Origin: DATFTE01 sp963840665
GTDB taxonomy: Bacteria > Acidobacteriota > Terriglobia > Terriglobales > Acidobacteriaceae
Direction: 5' to 3'
DNA length: 64,000 nt
NCBI GenBank assembly: GCA_963840665.1
Contig: CAWIZO010000008.1
Location: forward strand, 248,001-312,000
Part shown: positions 44,490 through 55,214 of the stretch, one piece after another
Position numbering within the stretch: position 1 is the first letter of the stretch
Layout: each line of letters begins with the position of its first letter
Position numbers and translations under genes: made by a program
The notes under the pieces: model-generated
What the model saw: the letters and a program-made list of their open reading frames with translations, nothing else
Database searches by the model: none
What the model was told of the DNA's origin: nothing

Positions 44490-46276
44490 TCTCGAGAAAG
44501 CTGGCGCTCGCACTCCTGGTGTGTTTGGGTAGGGTCTGTTGTTGTGCTCAAACCGACACGGTGACATACCGCATTGCACTTGCCAATCCCTCTGCACATT
44601 TGGTCCACGTTCAGGTCACACTTCCGCCAGGTCCTGACGATCGTCAACTCCAAATGCCCGTTTGGAATGCCCTCTATCAGATTCGCGACTTCTCGCAATA
44701 TGTGAACTGGGTTGAAGCCAAGAGTTCAACTGGGCAGTCGCTTAAACTCCGCAGCCTGAACAAGAGTTTGTGGGAACTCAACGGCGCCAGCGCTGGCGCT
44801 GAGGTAAATTACGAGATATATGCTGACCAGTCAGGCCCATACGGCGCACAATTGAACGAGCATCACGCGTTCTTCAATCTTGCTGAAATTCTGATGTATC
44901 CGATAGAAAACCGCGCTTCACCGATGAAAGTGAGTTTTGCGGACCCGCCTCCGGGCTGGCATATCGCAACATCGCTCGCGAGCGTTGAAGGTAACTACAC
45001 CGCCGACAACTATGACCGCCTCGTCGACTCCCCAGTGGAGATCGGCGAATTCCAGGAGGTCGATTTCGACGAAGGCGGAGGCCACTACCGCATCATCGTG
45101 GACGCTGACGGCACCGAGTACGACATGCAGAAACTAGCTCCCGTCGTGCATCGCATCGTCAAGTCCGAAACCGATTGGATGAACGACCGGCCGTTCGACA
45201 GCTACACATTTATCTACCACTTTCCGAAAGAACCGGGCGGCGGTGGCATGGAGCATGCCTACTCCACTGCCATCGATCTCAACGCACAGGTGCTGGCGGA
45301 CAATTTCGACGCCTTCGCCGATGTCACCGCGCACGAGTTCTTCCATCTGTGGAACGTGAAGCGCATTCGTCCCCAGTCACTGGAGCCTGTCGATTACACC
45401 AAAGAGAATTACTGCGACGCCTTGTGGTTCAGCGAAGGCGTGACCAACACGGTAGAAGACATCGCTCTGCTTCGCGCTGGGATGCTTGACGAACCAAACT
45501 ATCTGCGCAAACTCGCCAATGACATTGAGTCGTTCGAGCGCCGCCCCGCGCACCTGACACAATCCGCGGAGGCTTCGAGTCTCAATGCCTGGCTCGAAAA
45601 ATACTCTTACTATCGCGAGCCTCAACGCAGCATTTCTTATTACAACAAGGGCGAACTCCTGGGAGTGATGCTCGATCTCGCCATGCGCGACGCGAGCCAT
45701 GGCTCCGCCTCGTTGCGCGACCTGTTTCTGGCGATGAACGCTGATGCCAAGCAAGGTAAATTCTTCTCAGACTCCGAAGGTGTCCGCCTCGCCGCGGAAA
45801 AGGTCAGCCATGCTGACCTGAAACCCTTCTTCGAAAAATACGTTGCCGGCACTGACGAAATTGCCTGGAACGATTACTTCAAGACTGTGGGCCTGCGATT
45901 GGAGCAAGTGAAGACCTCAGCCGCTGATCCGGGATTCACTCTGAATCGCGCTTTCGGTTCTCCGCCGGTTGTGACGAGTCTTCCTCCCGGGGGCGAAGCC
46001 GAGCGCGCCGGCCTTGCCGTGGGCGATTCGATTCTGCAGTTGAACGGGCGCCCTGTCAGCGGCGACTTCAGTTACGAACTGGCCCAACTACGTGCGGGAG
46101 ATACCATCCGATTGCGGGTTCGCAACCACCACGGCGATCACGAAGTACACTGGAAGGTGGCCAGTCGAGAGCAGGTTGAGTTTCGACTGGAAGACGTGGA
46201 GAATGTCACGCTGCAAGAGAAAGCTCGTCGCGCGGCCTGGTTAAGAGGCGAATCCGAAGGAGAGGCTCAACCGTGA
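44486..46276 (+). CDS. Secreted M61 glycyl aminopeptidase with PDZ domain
   Basis: The GTG 44486 overlaps the mpl stop (GTGA). A signal peptide (LALALLVCLGRVCCCAQ) precedes an N-terminal beta domain. The HEFFHLWNVKRIRP motif is the HExxH zinc site of family M61, with ALWFSEGVTNTVED giving the third Glu ligand. A PDZ domain near residues 495-565 carries the GGEAERAGLAVGDSILQLNG motif. It likely acts in the periplasm. It overlaps plsC by four bases, so mpl, this gene and plsC are translationally coupled. Confidence 0.92.
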   Translation: MISRKLALALLVCLGRVCCCAQTDTVTYRIALANPSAHLVHVQVTLPPGPDDRQLQMPVWNALYQIRDFSQYVNWVEAKSSTGQSLKLRSLNKSLWELNGASAGAEVNYEIYADQSGPYGAQLNEHHAFFNLAEILMYPIENRASPMKVSFADPPPGWHIATSLASVEGNYTADNYDRLVDSPVEIGEFQEVDFDEGGGHYRIIVDADGTEYDMQKLAPVVHRIVKSETDWMNDRPFDSYTFIYHFPKEPGGGGMEHAYSTAIDLNAQVLADNFDAFADVTAHEFFHLWNVKRIRPQSLEPVDYTKENYCDALWFSEGVTNTVEDIALLRAGMLDEPNYLRKLANDIESFERRPAHLTQSAEASSLNAWLEKYSYYREPQRSISYYNKGELLGVMLDLAMRDASHGSASLRDLFLAMNADAKQGKFFSDSEGVRLAAEKVSHADLKPFFEKYVAGTDEIAWNDYFKTVGLRLEQVKTSAADPGFTLNRAFGSPPVVTSLPPGGEAERAGLAVGDSILQLNGRPVSGDFSYELAQLRAGDTIRLRVRNHHGDHEVHWKVASREQVEFRLEDVENVTLQEKARRAAWLRGESEGEAQP

Positions 46277-47004
46277 TCCGCACGATCGCCATGCTGATGT
46301 TCTGGGCAATCCTGCTGCCCTTCGCGGCGATTTTTCTGTTTCCCTGGACCTTTCTCGTCGGCAACGTGAACGCGCTCTACCGTGTGTCGATGTGGGGCGC
46401 CTGGAACGCTGTGCGCCTGGCGGGAGTGAAAGTGCGCGCAGTGGGACTGGGAAAACTCGACCCGGCCCGCACCTACATCTTCATGTCGAACCATGTCTCA
46501 AACATTGACCCGCCGCTGCTGATGCCGCTGATCCCGAAGCGCACCTCGATCATGGCGAAGAAAGAGTTGTTCAGCTATCCCCTGTTGGGGAAGACCATGC
46601 GCCTGGGATCGCTGGTTCCGGTCGATCGTGGGAATCGCGACGCGGGCATCACGGCGGTACGCGCCGCCTCGGAAGTCATTCGCGGCGGCCTCAACATGAC
46701 CATCTACGTCGAGGGCAAGCGCTCGTTCGACGGCAGACTCCTTCCTTTTAAAAAAGGGCCCTTTTACCTGGCCGAAGAGACGCGAGTGCCGGTGGTTCCC
46801 GTAACTATCGTGGGAACCCACTATGTGATGCCCAAGGGCCGCTTCGCTATTAAGCCCGGAGACGTCACCGTAATCTTCCATGACCCCATTGAACCCCAAG
46901 ACTTCGGCGACCGCGAATGCCTGATGGAAAAGGTACGACGCGTCATCGACAGTGGACTCCCGGCCGAGTACCAGGCAACGCCGCAGGCGATCAAAGCTGG
47001 CTAA
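46273..47004 (+). CDS. plsC: 1-acyl-sn-glycerol-3-phosphate acyltransferase
   Basis: Phosphatidic acid synthesis. An N-terminal membrane helix (about 5-30) is followed by the acyltransferase motifs: FMSNHVSNIDPPLL (H-x4-D catalytic pair), MAKKELFSYPLLGKTMR, IYVEGKRSFDGRLLPFKKG (motif III, Gly-Lys-Arg in place of the common Gly-Thr-Arg) and VPVVPVTIVGTHYVMPKG. GTG start overlapping the upstream peptidase. Confidence 0.92.
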   Translation: MIRTIAMLMFWAILLPFAAIFLFPWTFLVGNVNALYRVSMWGAWNAVRLAGVKVRAVGLGKLDPARTYIFMSNHVSNIDPPLLMPLIPKRTSIMAKKELFSYPLLGKTMRLGSLVPVDRGNRDAGITAVRAASEVIRGGLNMTIYVEGKRSFDGRLLPFKKGPFYLAEETRVPVVPVTIVGTHYVMPKGRFAIKPGDVTVIFHDPIEPQDFGDRECLMEKVRRVIDSGLPAEYQATPQAIKAG

Positions 47005-47097
47005 CCATCAGTAATGACCCGCTGTGGATAACTCCGCACTTCTTCACAGGCCGCTTCCGCTTACAATCCCCACAACGTAAAATGACTACAGAGCCCC

Positions 47098-50000
47098 ATG
47101 TCTGACTTCGTCCACCTGCATCTCCATACCGACTACTCCATGCTCGACGGCGCCTGCGACGTGGAGAAGCTCTGCGCCCGCGTCAAAGAGCTCAATATGC
47201 CCGCGGTCGCCATGACCGACCACGGCAACATCTTTGGCGCAGTGCACTTTTTCAACGCCGCGCATCACGAGGGCGTTAAGCCGATTATTGGATGTGAGCT
47301 CTACATCTGCAAGAAAGACGACCATCGCATCGAGCGCACGCCTCCGGACGGCGATACCTATAACCACTTGCTGGTTCTCGCCGAAAACGAAGAAGGCTAC
47401 CGCAACCTCGCCAAGATCACGTCCGAGGCGTCGCTACACGGCTTCTACTACAAGCCGCGCGTGAGCAAGAAGTTTCTCGCCGAGCACTCCAGGGGACTAA
47501 TCGGTCTTTCAGGATGTTTGAAGGGCGAAGTCGCCGAACTCCTGATGGACGATAAATACGACGCCGCGCGGGCTGCGGCCGGCACCTATCGCGACATCTT
47601 CGGCAAAGATAATTTCTTTCTCGAGATTCAGGATCAGGGTTTGGAACTAGAGCACCGCATCCATCCCAATCTTTACCGGATGGAGAAAGATCTAGGCCTG
47701 CCGCTAGTAGCTACCAACGACAGTCACTACCTCTGCGAAGACGACGCTCACGCGCAAGACGTGATGCTCTGCATTCAGACCGGCAAGTCGATTCAGGACG
47801 TAAACCGGCTGAAGTTCCAAGGCAACGACTTCTTCGTGAAGAGTCACGCTGAGATGTCGATGGTGTTTAAGGACTCTCCCGACGTGCTTACGCGGACGGT
47901 GGGGATCGCTGAGCGCTGCAACCTGCGGCTGGAAAAAGTCAGCAATCCGTTTCCGCATTTCGACGTCCCTCCGGGCTTCACGCTTGACAGCTATTTCGAG
48001 CACGTCAGCCGCGAAGGCTTCGCGCGCCGCCTCGAGGTGTTGCGTCCGCTTGACCAGCAGGGAAGACTCAAGCACAGCATCGCTGATTACGAGCAGCGCC
48101 TGGCACGCGAAATCTCGATCATCCAGCAGATGCAATTCTCCGGCTACTTTCTTATCGTCTGGGACTTCATCCGCTACGCCAAAGACCATGACATCCCCGT
48201 AGGCCCGGGCCGTGGCTCTGCTGCTGGATCGCTGGTCTCATTCGCGCTCGGCATCACCGACATCGATCCGCTACAGCACGAGCTACTGTTCGAGCGCTTC
48301 CTGAATCCCGAACGCATCTCGATGCCCGATATCGATATTGACTTCTGCATGAACCGGCGCGGCGAAGTGATCGATTACGTCACCCGCAAGTACGGCCGCG
48401 AGAATGTCGCGCAGATCATTACCTTCGGCACGATGGCGGCTAAAGCGGCGATCAAAGATGTTGGACGCGCCATGGATATGCCTTACGCCGACGTTGATCG
48501 CATCGCCAAGATGGTTCCAACGACGCTCAACATCAAGCTGGAACAGGCGATCAAGGATTCTCCCGCACTTCAGCAGGCCTACGATAGCGATGCCCAGGTT
48601 CGTCAGTTGATCGACACCGCCCGTAAGCTCGAAGGCTTGGTTCGCAACGCCGGAGTACATGCCGCCGGTGTCGTGATCTCGCCGCGTCCGCTCAACGAAC
48701 TGGTTCCGCTCTTCAAGACCAAGAACGACGAAATTGTCACCGCCTTCGACATGGTCGCGATCGAGAAACTTGGCCTGTTGAAGATGGACTTCCTCGGGCT
48801 CACCACGCTAACCATTCTTGACGACGCGCTGAAGCTTATCGTCCAAACGCGCGGCGAAAAGATTCAGTTACATGAGATTCCGCTCGACAATCAGGAGACC
48901 TACGAAAAGGTCTTCCACAAAGGATTGACTTCTGGCGTCTTCCAGTTTGAATCGCACGGCATGCGCGACGTGCTGCGGCGCTACCAGCCCAACTCCATTG
49001 AGGATCTCACCGCTCTCAATGCCCTCTATCGTCCCGGACCGATTCAGGGTGGCATGATCGATGACTTCATCGAGCGCAAGCACGGTCGCCGCAAGATCGA
49101 ATACGAGTTGCCGGAGTTGAAAGAAGTCCTGGCCGAGACCTTGGGCGTGATTGTCTACCAGGAACAGGTGATGCAGATCGCGAACAAGCTTGCCGGCTAC
49201 TCCCTCGGCGAAGCCGATCTGTTGCGTCGGGCGATGGGCAAAAAGAAGGCCGAGGAGATGGCGCAGCAGCGCGAACGTTTCGTGAAAGGCGCTGCCCAGC
49301 AGCACTATCCCGCAAAGAAGATCGAAAAGATTTTCGATCTCATGGCCCAGTTTGCGGGATACGGCTTCAACAAGTCGCACTCCGCCGCCTATGCGCTCCT
49401 CGCCTATCACACTGCTTATCTGAAGACGTACTACCCGGTCGAGTTCATGGCCGCGCTGCTGACCTCGGTCACGGGATCGACCGACGACGTCGTCAAATAC
49501 ATCAACGAATGCCGCGAGATGGGCATCGCGGTCGAGCCGCCGGATATCAACGTCAGCGACGCCAACTTTACTCCACACGGTGCTGCCATCCGCTTCGGCC
49601 TCGCCGCCGTGAAGAACGTCGGCCACAATGCCATCGAGTCGATCGTCGCTGGAAGAAAAAATGGTCCCTACACGTCGATCTATGAATTCTGCGAAAAAGT
49701 CGATCTCCGCCTGCTCAACAAGCGCGTGCTCGAATCGCTGATCAAGAGCGGAGCCATGGATTCTCTTGGCCGGCGCGCCCAGTTGATGGCAGTTCTCGAT
49801 AAGGCGATTGATCGCGCGCAGAAAACCCAGCGCGATGCTGAATCGGGCCAGCACGGATTGTTTGGCATCTTCGCGGAAGAAGAAGTTCCTCATAACAACG
49901 ACCGTCTCCCCGAGACTCCCGACTGGGACGAGCATCAGCGCCTGGCGTCTGAGAAAGAAATTCTGGGCTTCTTCATCACCGGGCATCCGCTCGAAAAATA

Positions 50001-50577
50001 CAAAGACAAGCTGGAAGACCTGCGCGCGCTCAGCACGCCCGAACTTATGGCGATGACCAAGTCAACAGGCAAAGATGAGAGCATCATCACTGCCGGCATC
50101 ATCACCAACCTGCGCGTCGTTAAGTCCAAGAAAGGCGATTTCTACGCTCAGGGTGCACTCGAAGATATGGAAGGTTCGATCGAGATGATCGTCTTCCCTG
50201 AGGCCTACCGCAAGCTGCAAGAGAAAGTGAAACTCGAAGTGCCCGTTCTGATTCGCGCTGGTCTGCGCGTGGAAGAAGGCTCGAACCCCAAGATCACGGT
50301 CAATGACATCACTCCGCTTGACGAAGCGAAGGTGCCATTGCCACGCGCGCTGCGCATCCGGATCCCCCTCGAGGCTTCTACCGACTCCACCGTAGATGCT
50401 CTGCACACCTTGTTTGTCGAGCGAAAAGGACAGGCGAAAGTGCTGTTCGATGTGGAACGCCAAGGCGATTTCATGGTGGTGATGGAGGCAGAAGGCTATA
50501 ATGTCCTTCCAGACCGCAACTTCATCGCCCGCGTGGAAGAGCTTTGTGGCCGGGGCGCGGTCAGAGTCATCGATTAG
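47098..50577 (+). CDS. dnaE: DNA polymerase III alpha subunit
   Basis: The 1159-aa replicative polymerase of the C family. The PHP domain opens with FVHLHLHTDYSMLDGACDVE and AVAMTDHGNIFGAVHF. The palm contains PVGPGRGSAAGSLVSFALG and SMPDIDIDFCMNRRGEVIDY, whose aspartates bind Mg2+. Fingers with YRPGPIQGGMIDDFIERKHG, HhH region, and a C-terminal OB fold (ITAGIITNLRVVKSKKGDFY). Intact across 3.5 kb, in contrast to the frameshift-rich region downstream. About 90 bp after plsC. Confidence 0.97.
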   Translation: MSDFVHLHLHTDYSMLDGACDVEKLCARVKELNMPAVAMTDHGNIFGAVHFFNAAHHEGVKPIIGCELYICKKDDHRIERTPPDGDTYNHLLVLAENEEGYRNLAKITSEASLHGFYYKPRVSKKFLAEHSRGLIGLSGCLKGEVAELLMDDKYDAARAAAGTYRDIFGKDNFFLEIQDQGLELEHRIHPNLYRMEKDLGLPLVATNDSHYLCEDDAHAQDVMLCIQTGKSIQDVNRLKFQGNDFFVKSHAEMSMVFKDSPDVLTRTVGIAERCNLRLEKVSNPFPHFDVPPGFTLDSYFEHVSREGFARRLEVLRPLDQQGRLKHSIADYEQRLAREISIIQQMQFSGYFLIVWDFIRYAKDHDIPVGPGRGSAAGSLVSFALGITDIDPLQHELLFERFLNPERISMPDIDIDFCMNRRGEVIDYVTRKYGRENVAQIITFGTMAAKAAIKDVGRAMDMPYADVDRIAKMVPTTLNIKLEQAIKDSPALQQAYDSDAQVRQLIDTARKLEGLVRNAGVHAAGVVISPRPLNELVPLFKTKNDEIVTAFDMVAIEKLGLLKMDFLGLTTLTILDDALKLIVQTRGEKIQLHEIPLDNQETYEKVFHKGLTSGVFQFESHGMRDVLRRYQPNSIEDLTALNALYRPGPIQGGMIDDFIERKHGRRKIEYELPELKEVLAETLGVIVYQEQVMQIANKLAGYSLGEADLLRRAMGKKKAEEMAQQRERFVKGAAQQHYPAKKIEKIFDLMAQFAGYGFNKSHSAAYALLAYHTAYLKTYYPVEFMAALLTSVTGSTDDVVKYINECREMGIAVEPPDINVSDANFTPHGAAIRFGLAAVKNVGHNAIESIVAGRKNGPYTSIYEFCEKVDLRLLNKRVLESLIKSGAMDSLGRRAQLMAVLDKAIDRAQKTQRDAESGQHGLFGIFAEEEVPHNNDRLPETPDWDEHQRLASEKEILGFFITGHPLEKYKDKLEDLRALSTPELMAMTKSTGKDESIITAGIITNLRVVKSKKGDFYAQGALEDMEGSIEMIVFPEAYRKLQEKVKLEVPVLIRAGLRVEEGSNPKITVNDITPLDEAKVPLPRALRIRIPLEASTDSTVDALHTLFVERKGQAKVLFDVERQGDFMVVMEAEGYNVLPDRNFIARVEELCGRGAVRVID

Positions 50578-50734
50578 TTTTGCATAAATGAGGAATTCTA
50601 TTTCCAGAAAAATTAGTCCGAAGGCTGGGAGTGTTCCCGATGGTGCGGACGCTCCAATGGCTATGCACGGTACCGAGTTCCTCCTCTCTATGGTCGAGGC
50701 TCGCTGGGCCGGAAAGAACGGTGACGGCAAAAAG

Positions 50735-51697
50735 ATGGATTCGGGAAACAAGGCCGAAAGGGAATTACAGAAAATTGAGCAGCAGGTAGCCCGGCTCGAG
50801 TCGGTCGCAGGCGAGGACGAAGACACCCGCCAGCAGATTCGCCAGTTGAACGAACGCGTGCAGGCGCTGCGTGAGCAGGTGGCGGCATCGCATACCGCCG
50901 CGTGGGACAAGACCGAACTCGCCCGCCATCCGCAGCGGCCCTACACGCTCGACTACGTGGAGCGTCTGTTTACGGATTGGAGCGAGATCCACGGCGACCG
51001 CAGTTTCGCCGACGATCCCGCCATCGTCTGCGGTATGGCCCGCTTCCATGGCGAGGAAGTCATCGTCATCGGACATCAGAAGGCGCGCGACACCAAGCAG
51101 AAGGTCTATCGCAACTTCGGGATGCCGCATCCCGAGGGATATCGCAAGGCGCTGCGCGTAATGCACATCGCGGAGAAATTCGGGCGGCCCATCCTCACGT
51201 TCGTCGACACCGACGGCGCTTATCCGGGGCTCGGAGCCGAGGAGCGTGGACAAGGCGAGGCCATCGCTCACAACTTGCGCGAAATGGCGCGGCTAAAAGT
51301 CCCCATCGTGACCACTGTGATTGGTGTCGGGGGCAGCGGCGGCGCGCTGGCAATCGCCGTAGCCGACCGCGTCCTCATGATGGAAAACGCGGTCTACTCC
51401 GTCATCTCTCCCGAAGGTTGCGCATCGATCATGTGGCGCGATCCCTCCAAGAAAGAAATCGCCGCGCAGGCTATGAAGATTACCGCCAACGATCTGGCGG
51501 AACTCGGCTGCATCGACGCCATTGTTCCCGAACCACCCGGAGGGGCCCACGCCGATCACGAAGCTGCCGCCGCATTTCTGGACGAAGCCCTGGTCAAACA
51601 CCTTGCCGCCATCCATCCGCTTCCCGCTGCGGAATTGGTCGCATCACGATATAATAAATTCCGCAACATGGCGCAGTTCTTCCGCGTCGAAGCCTAG
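50735..51697 (+). CDS. accA: Acetyl-CoA carboxylase carboxyltransferase subunit alpha
   Basis: AccA forms the carboxyltransferase with AccD for malonyl-CoA synthesis. ATG 50735 gives about 320 aa, the family length; the frame is open from 50588. Motifs: an N-terminal helix KAERELQKIEQQVARLE, DYVERLFTDWSEIHGDR, HQKARDTKQKVYRNFGMPHP, the oxyanion region TVIGVGGSGGALAIAVADRV and SVISPEGCASIMWRD. Closely follows dnaE; accD is not in the window. Confidence 0.95.
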   Translation: MDSGNKAERELQKIEQQVARLESVAGEDEDTRQQIRQLNERVQALREQVAASHTAAWDKTELARHPQRPYTLDYVERLFTDWSEIHGDRSFADDPAIVCGMARFHGEEVIVIGHQKARDTKQKVYRNFGMPHPEGYRKALRVMHIAEKFGRPILTFVDTDGAYPGLGAEERGQGEAIAHNLREMARLKVPIVTTVIGVGGSGGALAIAVADRVLMMENAVYSVISPEGCASIMWRDPSKKEIAAQAMKITANDLAELGCIDAIVPEPPGGAHADHEAAAAFLDEALVKHLAAIHPLPAAELVASRYNKFRNMAQFFRVEA

Positions 51698-51824
51698 TGA
51701 ATAAGCCGTTACCCGCAGCGTGCGCGACACCTTTACCTGCCGTATAATGAAAGGTTCCGCTTCTCGAACTTTTAACCCACGCGGGAGTGTCCAAAACCCG
51801 CCACTGTCAAAGGAAGGGACTGGA

Positions 51825-53661
51825 ATGGCCACTACGGATGTAGCGCTCCACGAAGCCTCAGGAGGTGTGGAGCCTAAGCGCGTCGTCAACAACATGAGCA
51901 TTCAGGTTGCGACGGTGAATGGCAGCGGGTCGCAAAGTTCTAACACCGTACTGCTGCGCAGCATTTTTCAAATGGGGATTCCGGTCTCTGGCAAGAATCT
52001 CTTTCCCTCGAACATCGCCGGTTTGCCCACCTGGTACACCATTCGCGCCAATAAAGACGGTTACATCGCGCGCAAGAAGGAAATCGATTTCCTGATCGCA
52101 ATGAATCCCGAGACCGCGCAAGAAGATGTGAAGTCGCTTGCGCCTGGCGCCGCGGTGCTCTACGACGAGCCGCTCGGCCTCGATAAGCTACGCGACGATC
52201 TCATCTTCTACACCGTTCCTTACGACAAACTAGTCGCTCCGGTCTGCCCAGAGGCCAAGCTGCGCAAACTCGTGCGCAACATGATCTACGTCGGTGTCGT
52301 GGCCAAGTTGCTCGAAATCGACATGGCGGAGGTCGAGAAGGCCATTCGCAAGCAGTTTGCCACAAAAGCCAAGGCCGCCAATCTGAACCTCGCCGCCGTC
52401 AAAGCTGGATACGACTACGCCGCCGCCAGCCTCACCAAGCGCGACCCTTATTTCGTCCAGCGCATGGACAAGACGAAGGGCAAAATCATTATCGACGGTA
52501 ACTCTGCCGCGGCTCTAGGATGCATGTTCGCCGGTGTCACGGTTGTTGCCTGGTATCCCATCACACCATCGTCATCGCTTCCCGAAGCGCTGATCGATTA
52601 CATGAAAGAACACCGCATCGGTCCCGACGGCAAAGCCACTTTCGCCATCGTCCAGGCGGAAGACGAACTGGCCGCGATCGGCATGGTCGTCGGCGCCGGA
52701 TGGGCTGGCGCTCGCGCCATGACCGCGACGGCCGGTCCCGGAATCTCGCTGATGGCCGAATTCGCCGGCCTCGCCTACTACGCAGAAGTTCCGGGAGTGA
52801 TCTGGGACATCCAGCGGGTAGGCCCCTCGACCGGGCTGCCGACCCGCACGTCGCAGGGCGACATTCTTTCGACCGCGTTCCTATCTCACGGTGACACCAA
52901 GAACATTCTGCTGATCCCGTGCTCCGCCGAAGAATGCTTCGGGATGGCAGGAGACGCCTTCGATTTGGCGGAGAAATTTCAGACGCTGGTGTTTGTCATG
53001 TCCGACCTCGATCTCGGCATGAACAACTGGATGGCCGATCCCTTCAAATATCCTGAGAAGCCTATCGAGCGCGGCAAAGTCCTGAGCAAAGAGGATCTCG
53101 ACCGTCTTGGCAGCTTCGCTCGTTACAAAGACGTCGACGGGGACGGAATCGGCTACCGCACGTTGCCGGGCACCGATCATCCCGCCGCCGCGTACTTCGC
53201 GCGCGGCAGCGGACACAACGAGAAGGCGCAATACAGTGAGCGTCCCGACGACTTCGAGAACAACATGGAGCGTCTGAACCGCAAATTTGAAACTGCGCGT
53301 TCGTTCGTTCCGCGCCCCGAAGTTGAGACTGGCAAATCGAAGATCGGCATCATCGGTTACGGCACCTCGCATTGGGCGACTGATCGAGAGCCGCGATCAA
53401 ATGCGCAACGAATACGGCGTCGAAACTGACTACCTCCGTATTCGCGCCTATCCTTTCACTCGCGAGATTCACGACTTCATCGAACAGCATGACCGCGTTT
53501 ACGTTGTCGAACAGAATCGTGACGCACAGATGCTGGAACTTATCAAAATGGACATCAAGCCTGCGCTAGTCACCAAACTGCGCAGCATCGCTCACATCCA
53601 CGGCCTGCCGCTCGACGCGCGCTCCGTGACTGACGAACTCATGACCATGGAGGGCAAGTAA
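51825..53661 (+). CDS. korA: 2-oxoacid:ferredoxin oxidoreductase subunit alpha (gamma-alpha fusion), frameshifted
   Basis: ATG 51825 follows AAGGAAGG. Residues about 25-200 are the gamma domain (NTVLLRSIFQMGIPVSGKNL, DGYIARKKEIDFLIAMNPET). The alpha part begins near KGKIIIDGNSAAALGCMFAG and has WYPITPSSSLPEALIDYM and TATAGPGISLMAEFAGLAYY. The frame breaks near 53367-53373 after IIGYGTSHWA and resumes one base over as ESRDQMRNEYGVETDYLRIR to 53661. It decarboxylates 2-oxoglutarate or a related 2-oxoacid to acyl-CoA with ferredoxin reduction, with KorB. The break is most likely a sequencing indel. Confidence 0.92.
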
Positions 53662-54712
53662 ATGGCGACCACACCGACCGCGCCACCACCGGCTCCGAAG
53701 ATCAATCGCATCGGGCTCTCCGTCCTCGAGTACAAAGGCGGTAAGACCACGCTTTGCGCTGGATGCGGCCATAATGCCATCTCGGAACGCATCATCGACG
53801 CGATGTACGAAATGGGAGTCTCGCCCGAGCGCGTGCATCAAGCCGAGCGGCATCGGCTGCTCCTCGAAGAGTCCCGCGTATTTCATGAGCCGCTCGCACA
53901 GCTTCAACACCGTTCATGGACGCATGCCATCGGTCTCAACCGGCGCCATGCTAGCGAATCGCAATCTGATCGCTTTGGGCGTCAGCGGCGACGGCGACAC
54001 TGCCTCCATCGGCATCGGGCAGTTCGTACACCTCATGCGGCGCAATCTGCCGATCATCTACATCATCGAAGACAATGGCGTCTACGGACTTACCAAGGGA
54101 CAGTTTTCTGCCACCGCCGACTTGGGCTCGAAGCTGAAGACCGGAGTCATCAACGACCTGCCACCAATAGACACCTGCGCACTGGCCATTACGCTGGGCG
54201 CGACCTTCGTGGGACGCTCTTTCTCCGGAGACAAGAAGCAATTGCACGCCATGCTGAAAGCCGCCATCGCCCACAATGGCACGGTCATGCTTGATGTCGT
54301 GTCACCCTGCGTGACTTTCAACGACCACGAGGGCTCGACGAAATCCTACAAATACATGAAAGACCACGAAGAGCCGTTGCAGGAAGTCAACTTCGTGCCG
54401 TCATTCGAAGAGATCAACGTGGAGTACGATCCCGGCACTACTGTGGAAGTCACGATGCATGACGGATCGCGCCTCCATCTGCGTAAGCTTGAAGAAGAAT
54501 ACGACGCGACGAATCGCCTCGAAGCCATTCACCGCCTGAACGAATCGCACGAAAAAGGCGAGGTGCTCACAGGAGTTTTCTACGTTAACCCTAAAGCCCC
54601 AAGCTTCATCGATCTGCTGAACATGACCGACCAACCCCTGGCGACGCTGCCCGAATCGGCAGTTCGTCCTGGCAGGGAAGTGCTAGAGCAGGTGATGGAA
54701 GAGCTGAGATAA
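53662..54712 (+). CDS. korB: 2-oxoacid:ferredoxin oxidoreductase subunit beta, frameshifted
   Basis: The gene starts immediately after korA. The first frame gives VLEYKGGKTTLCAGCGHNAI, where cysteines probably bind the Fe-S cluster; it breaks near 53837 and continues as KPSGIGCSSKSPAYF. The thiamine-diphosphate site follows: LGVSGDGDTASIGIGQFVHL and IEDNGVYGLTKGQFSATADL. Partner of the fused KorA. Joined length about 350 aa. A hairpin terminator follows at 54753. Confidence 0.92.
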
Positions 54713-54752
54713 AACCGGTCGCCGGTCGCAGTTGGCTGGTCGCTGGCAAAAC

Positions 54753-54778
54753 AAAAGCCCTCATCATGGAGGGCTTTT
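54753..54778 (+). terminator. Rho-independent terminator after korB
   Basis: AAAAGCCCTC and GAGGGCTTTT form a ten-pair stem around ATCATG, ending in a T-run (CTTTTCG), about 40 bp after korB; a canonical intrinsic terminator. Confidence 0.85.
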
Positions 54779-54840
54779 CGTTTGCTCGTCTATTCAAACC
54801 GAGTTCCGGCGACCTGCAACCGGGCCGCCGGCGACCGCCC

Positions 54841-55050
54841 TTACGCCACTTCGTCCAACTTCTTCCTGTCCGGTTCGCCGCTATGCTCCGGGCTCTCCCC
54901 CGGTTCCGGGAAATCCGAATCCGCATCCTTTAACATCGGGTCCTGGTCGCGATGGCCCAATTGTCCTTGCATCGAAGTATTGCCTTGCTGGCCGCGATCT
55001 TCCTGCTCCACCGCGCCCTTCATTCGGTCTTGGTCTTTGTGATCATTCAT
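54841..55050 (-). CDS. Small hydrophilic protein
   Basis: A 69-aa frame rich in Asp, Glu, Gln, Lys and Gly with no hydrophobic residues clustered (MNDHKDQDRMKGAVEQEDRG). The composition is that of an intrinsically disordered, possibly stress-related hydrophilin; no named family. AGAGG lies upstream at about 12 bases from ATG 55050. Confidence 0.5.
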   Translation of the reverse strand: MNDHKDQDRMKGAVEQEDRGQQGNTSMQGQLGHRDQDPMLKDADSDFPEPGESPEHSGEPDRKKLDEVA

Positions 55051-55214
55051 GAGATAAATGCCTCTAGGCAGACGGAGCAGCCTGGTTCGCCTGCAGGCCC
55101 AGCGTATCGCGAAACGGTGGTTCGAGGAAGAGGTTAAGTACGCAGTTGGGTGAAATTATTCCTGTAGTTGCCCGCCAAGTCGCGTAGCGACGAGAGAGAA
55201 GCAGAGGAACCCTC

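Noticed and set aside
48868..49986. 372-codon minus-strand frame inside dnaE
   Set aside because: Antisense to conserved polymerase sequence; no recognisable motif, another shadow of biased codon use.
51743..51748. TATAAT upstream of korA as a promoter
   Set aside because: No -35 element at usable spacing, and it lies in a region that may be transcribed from accA; not called.
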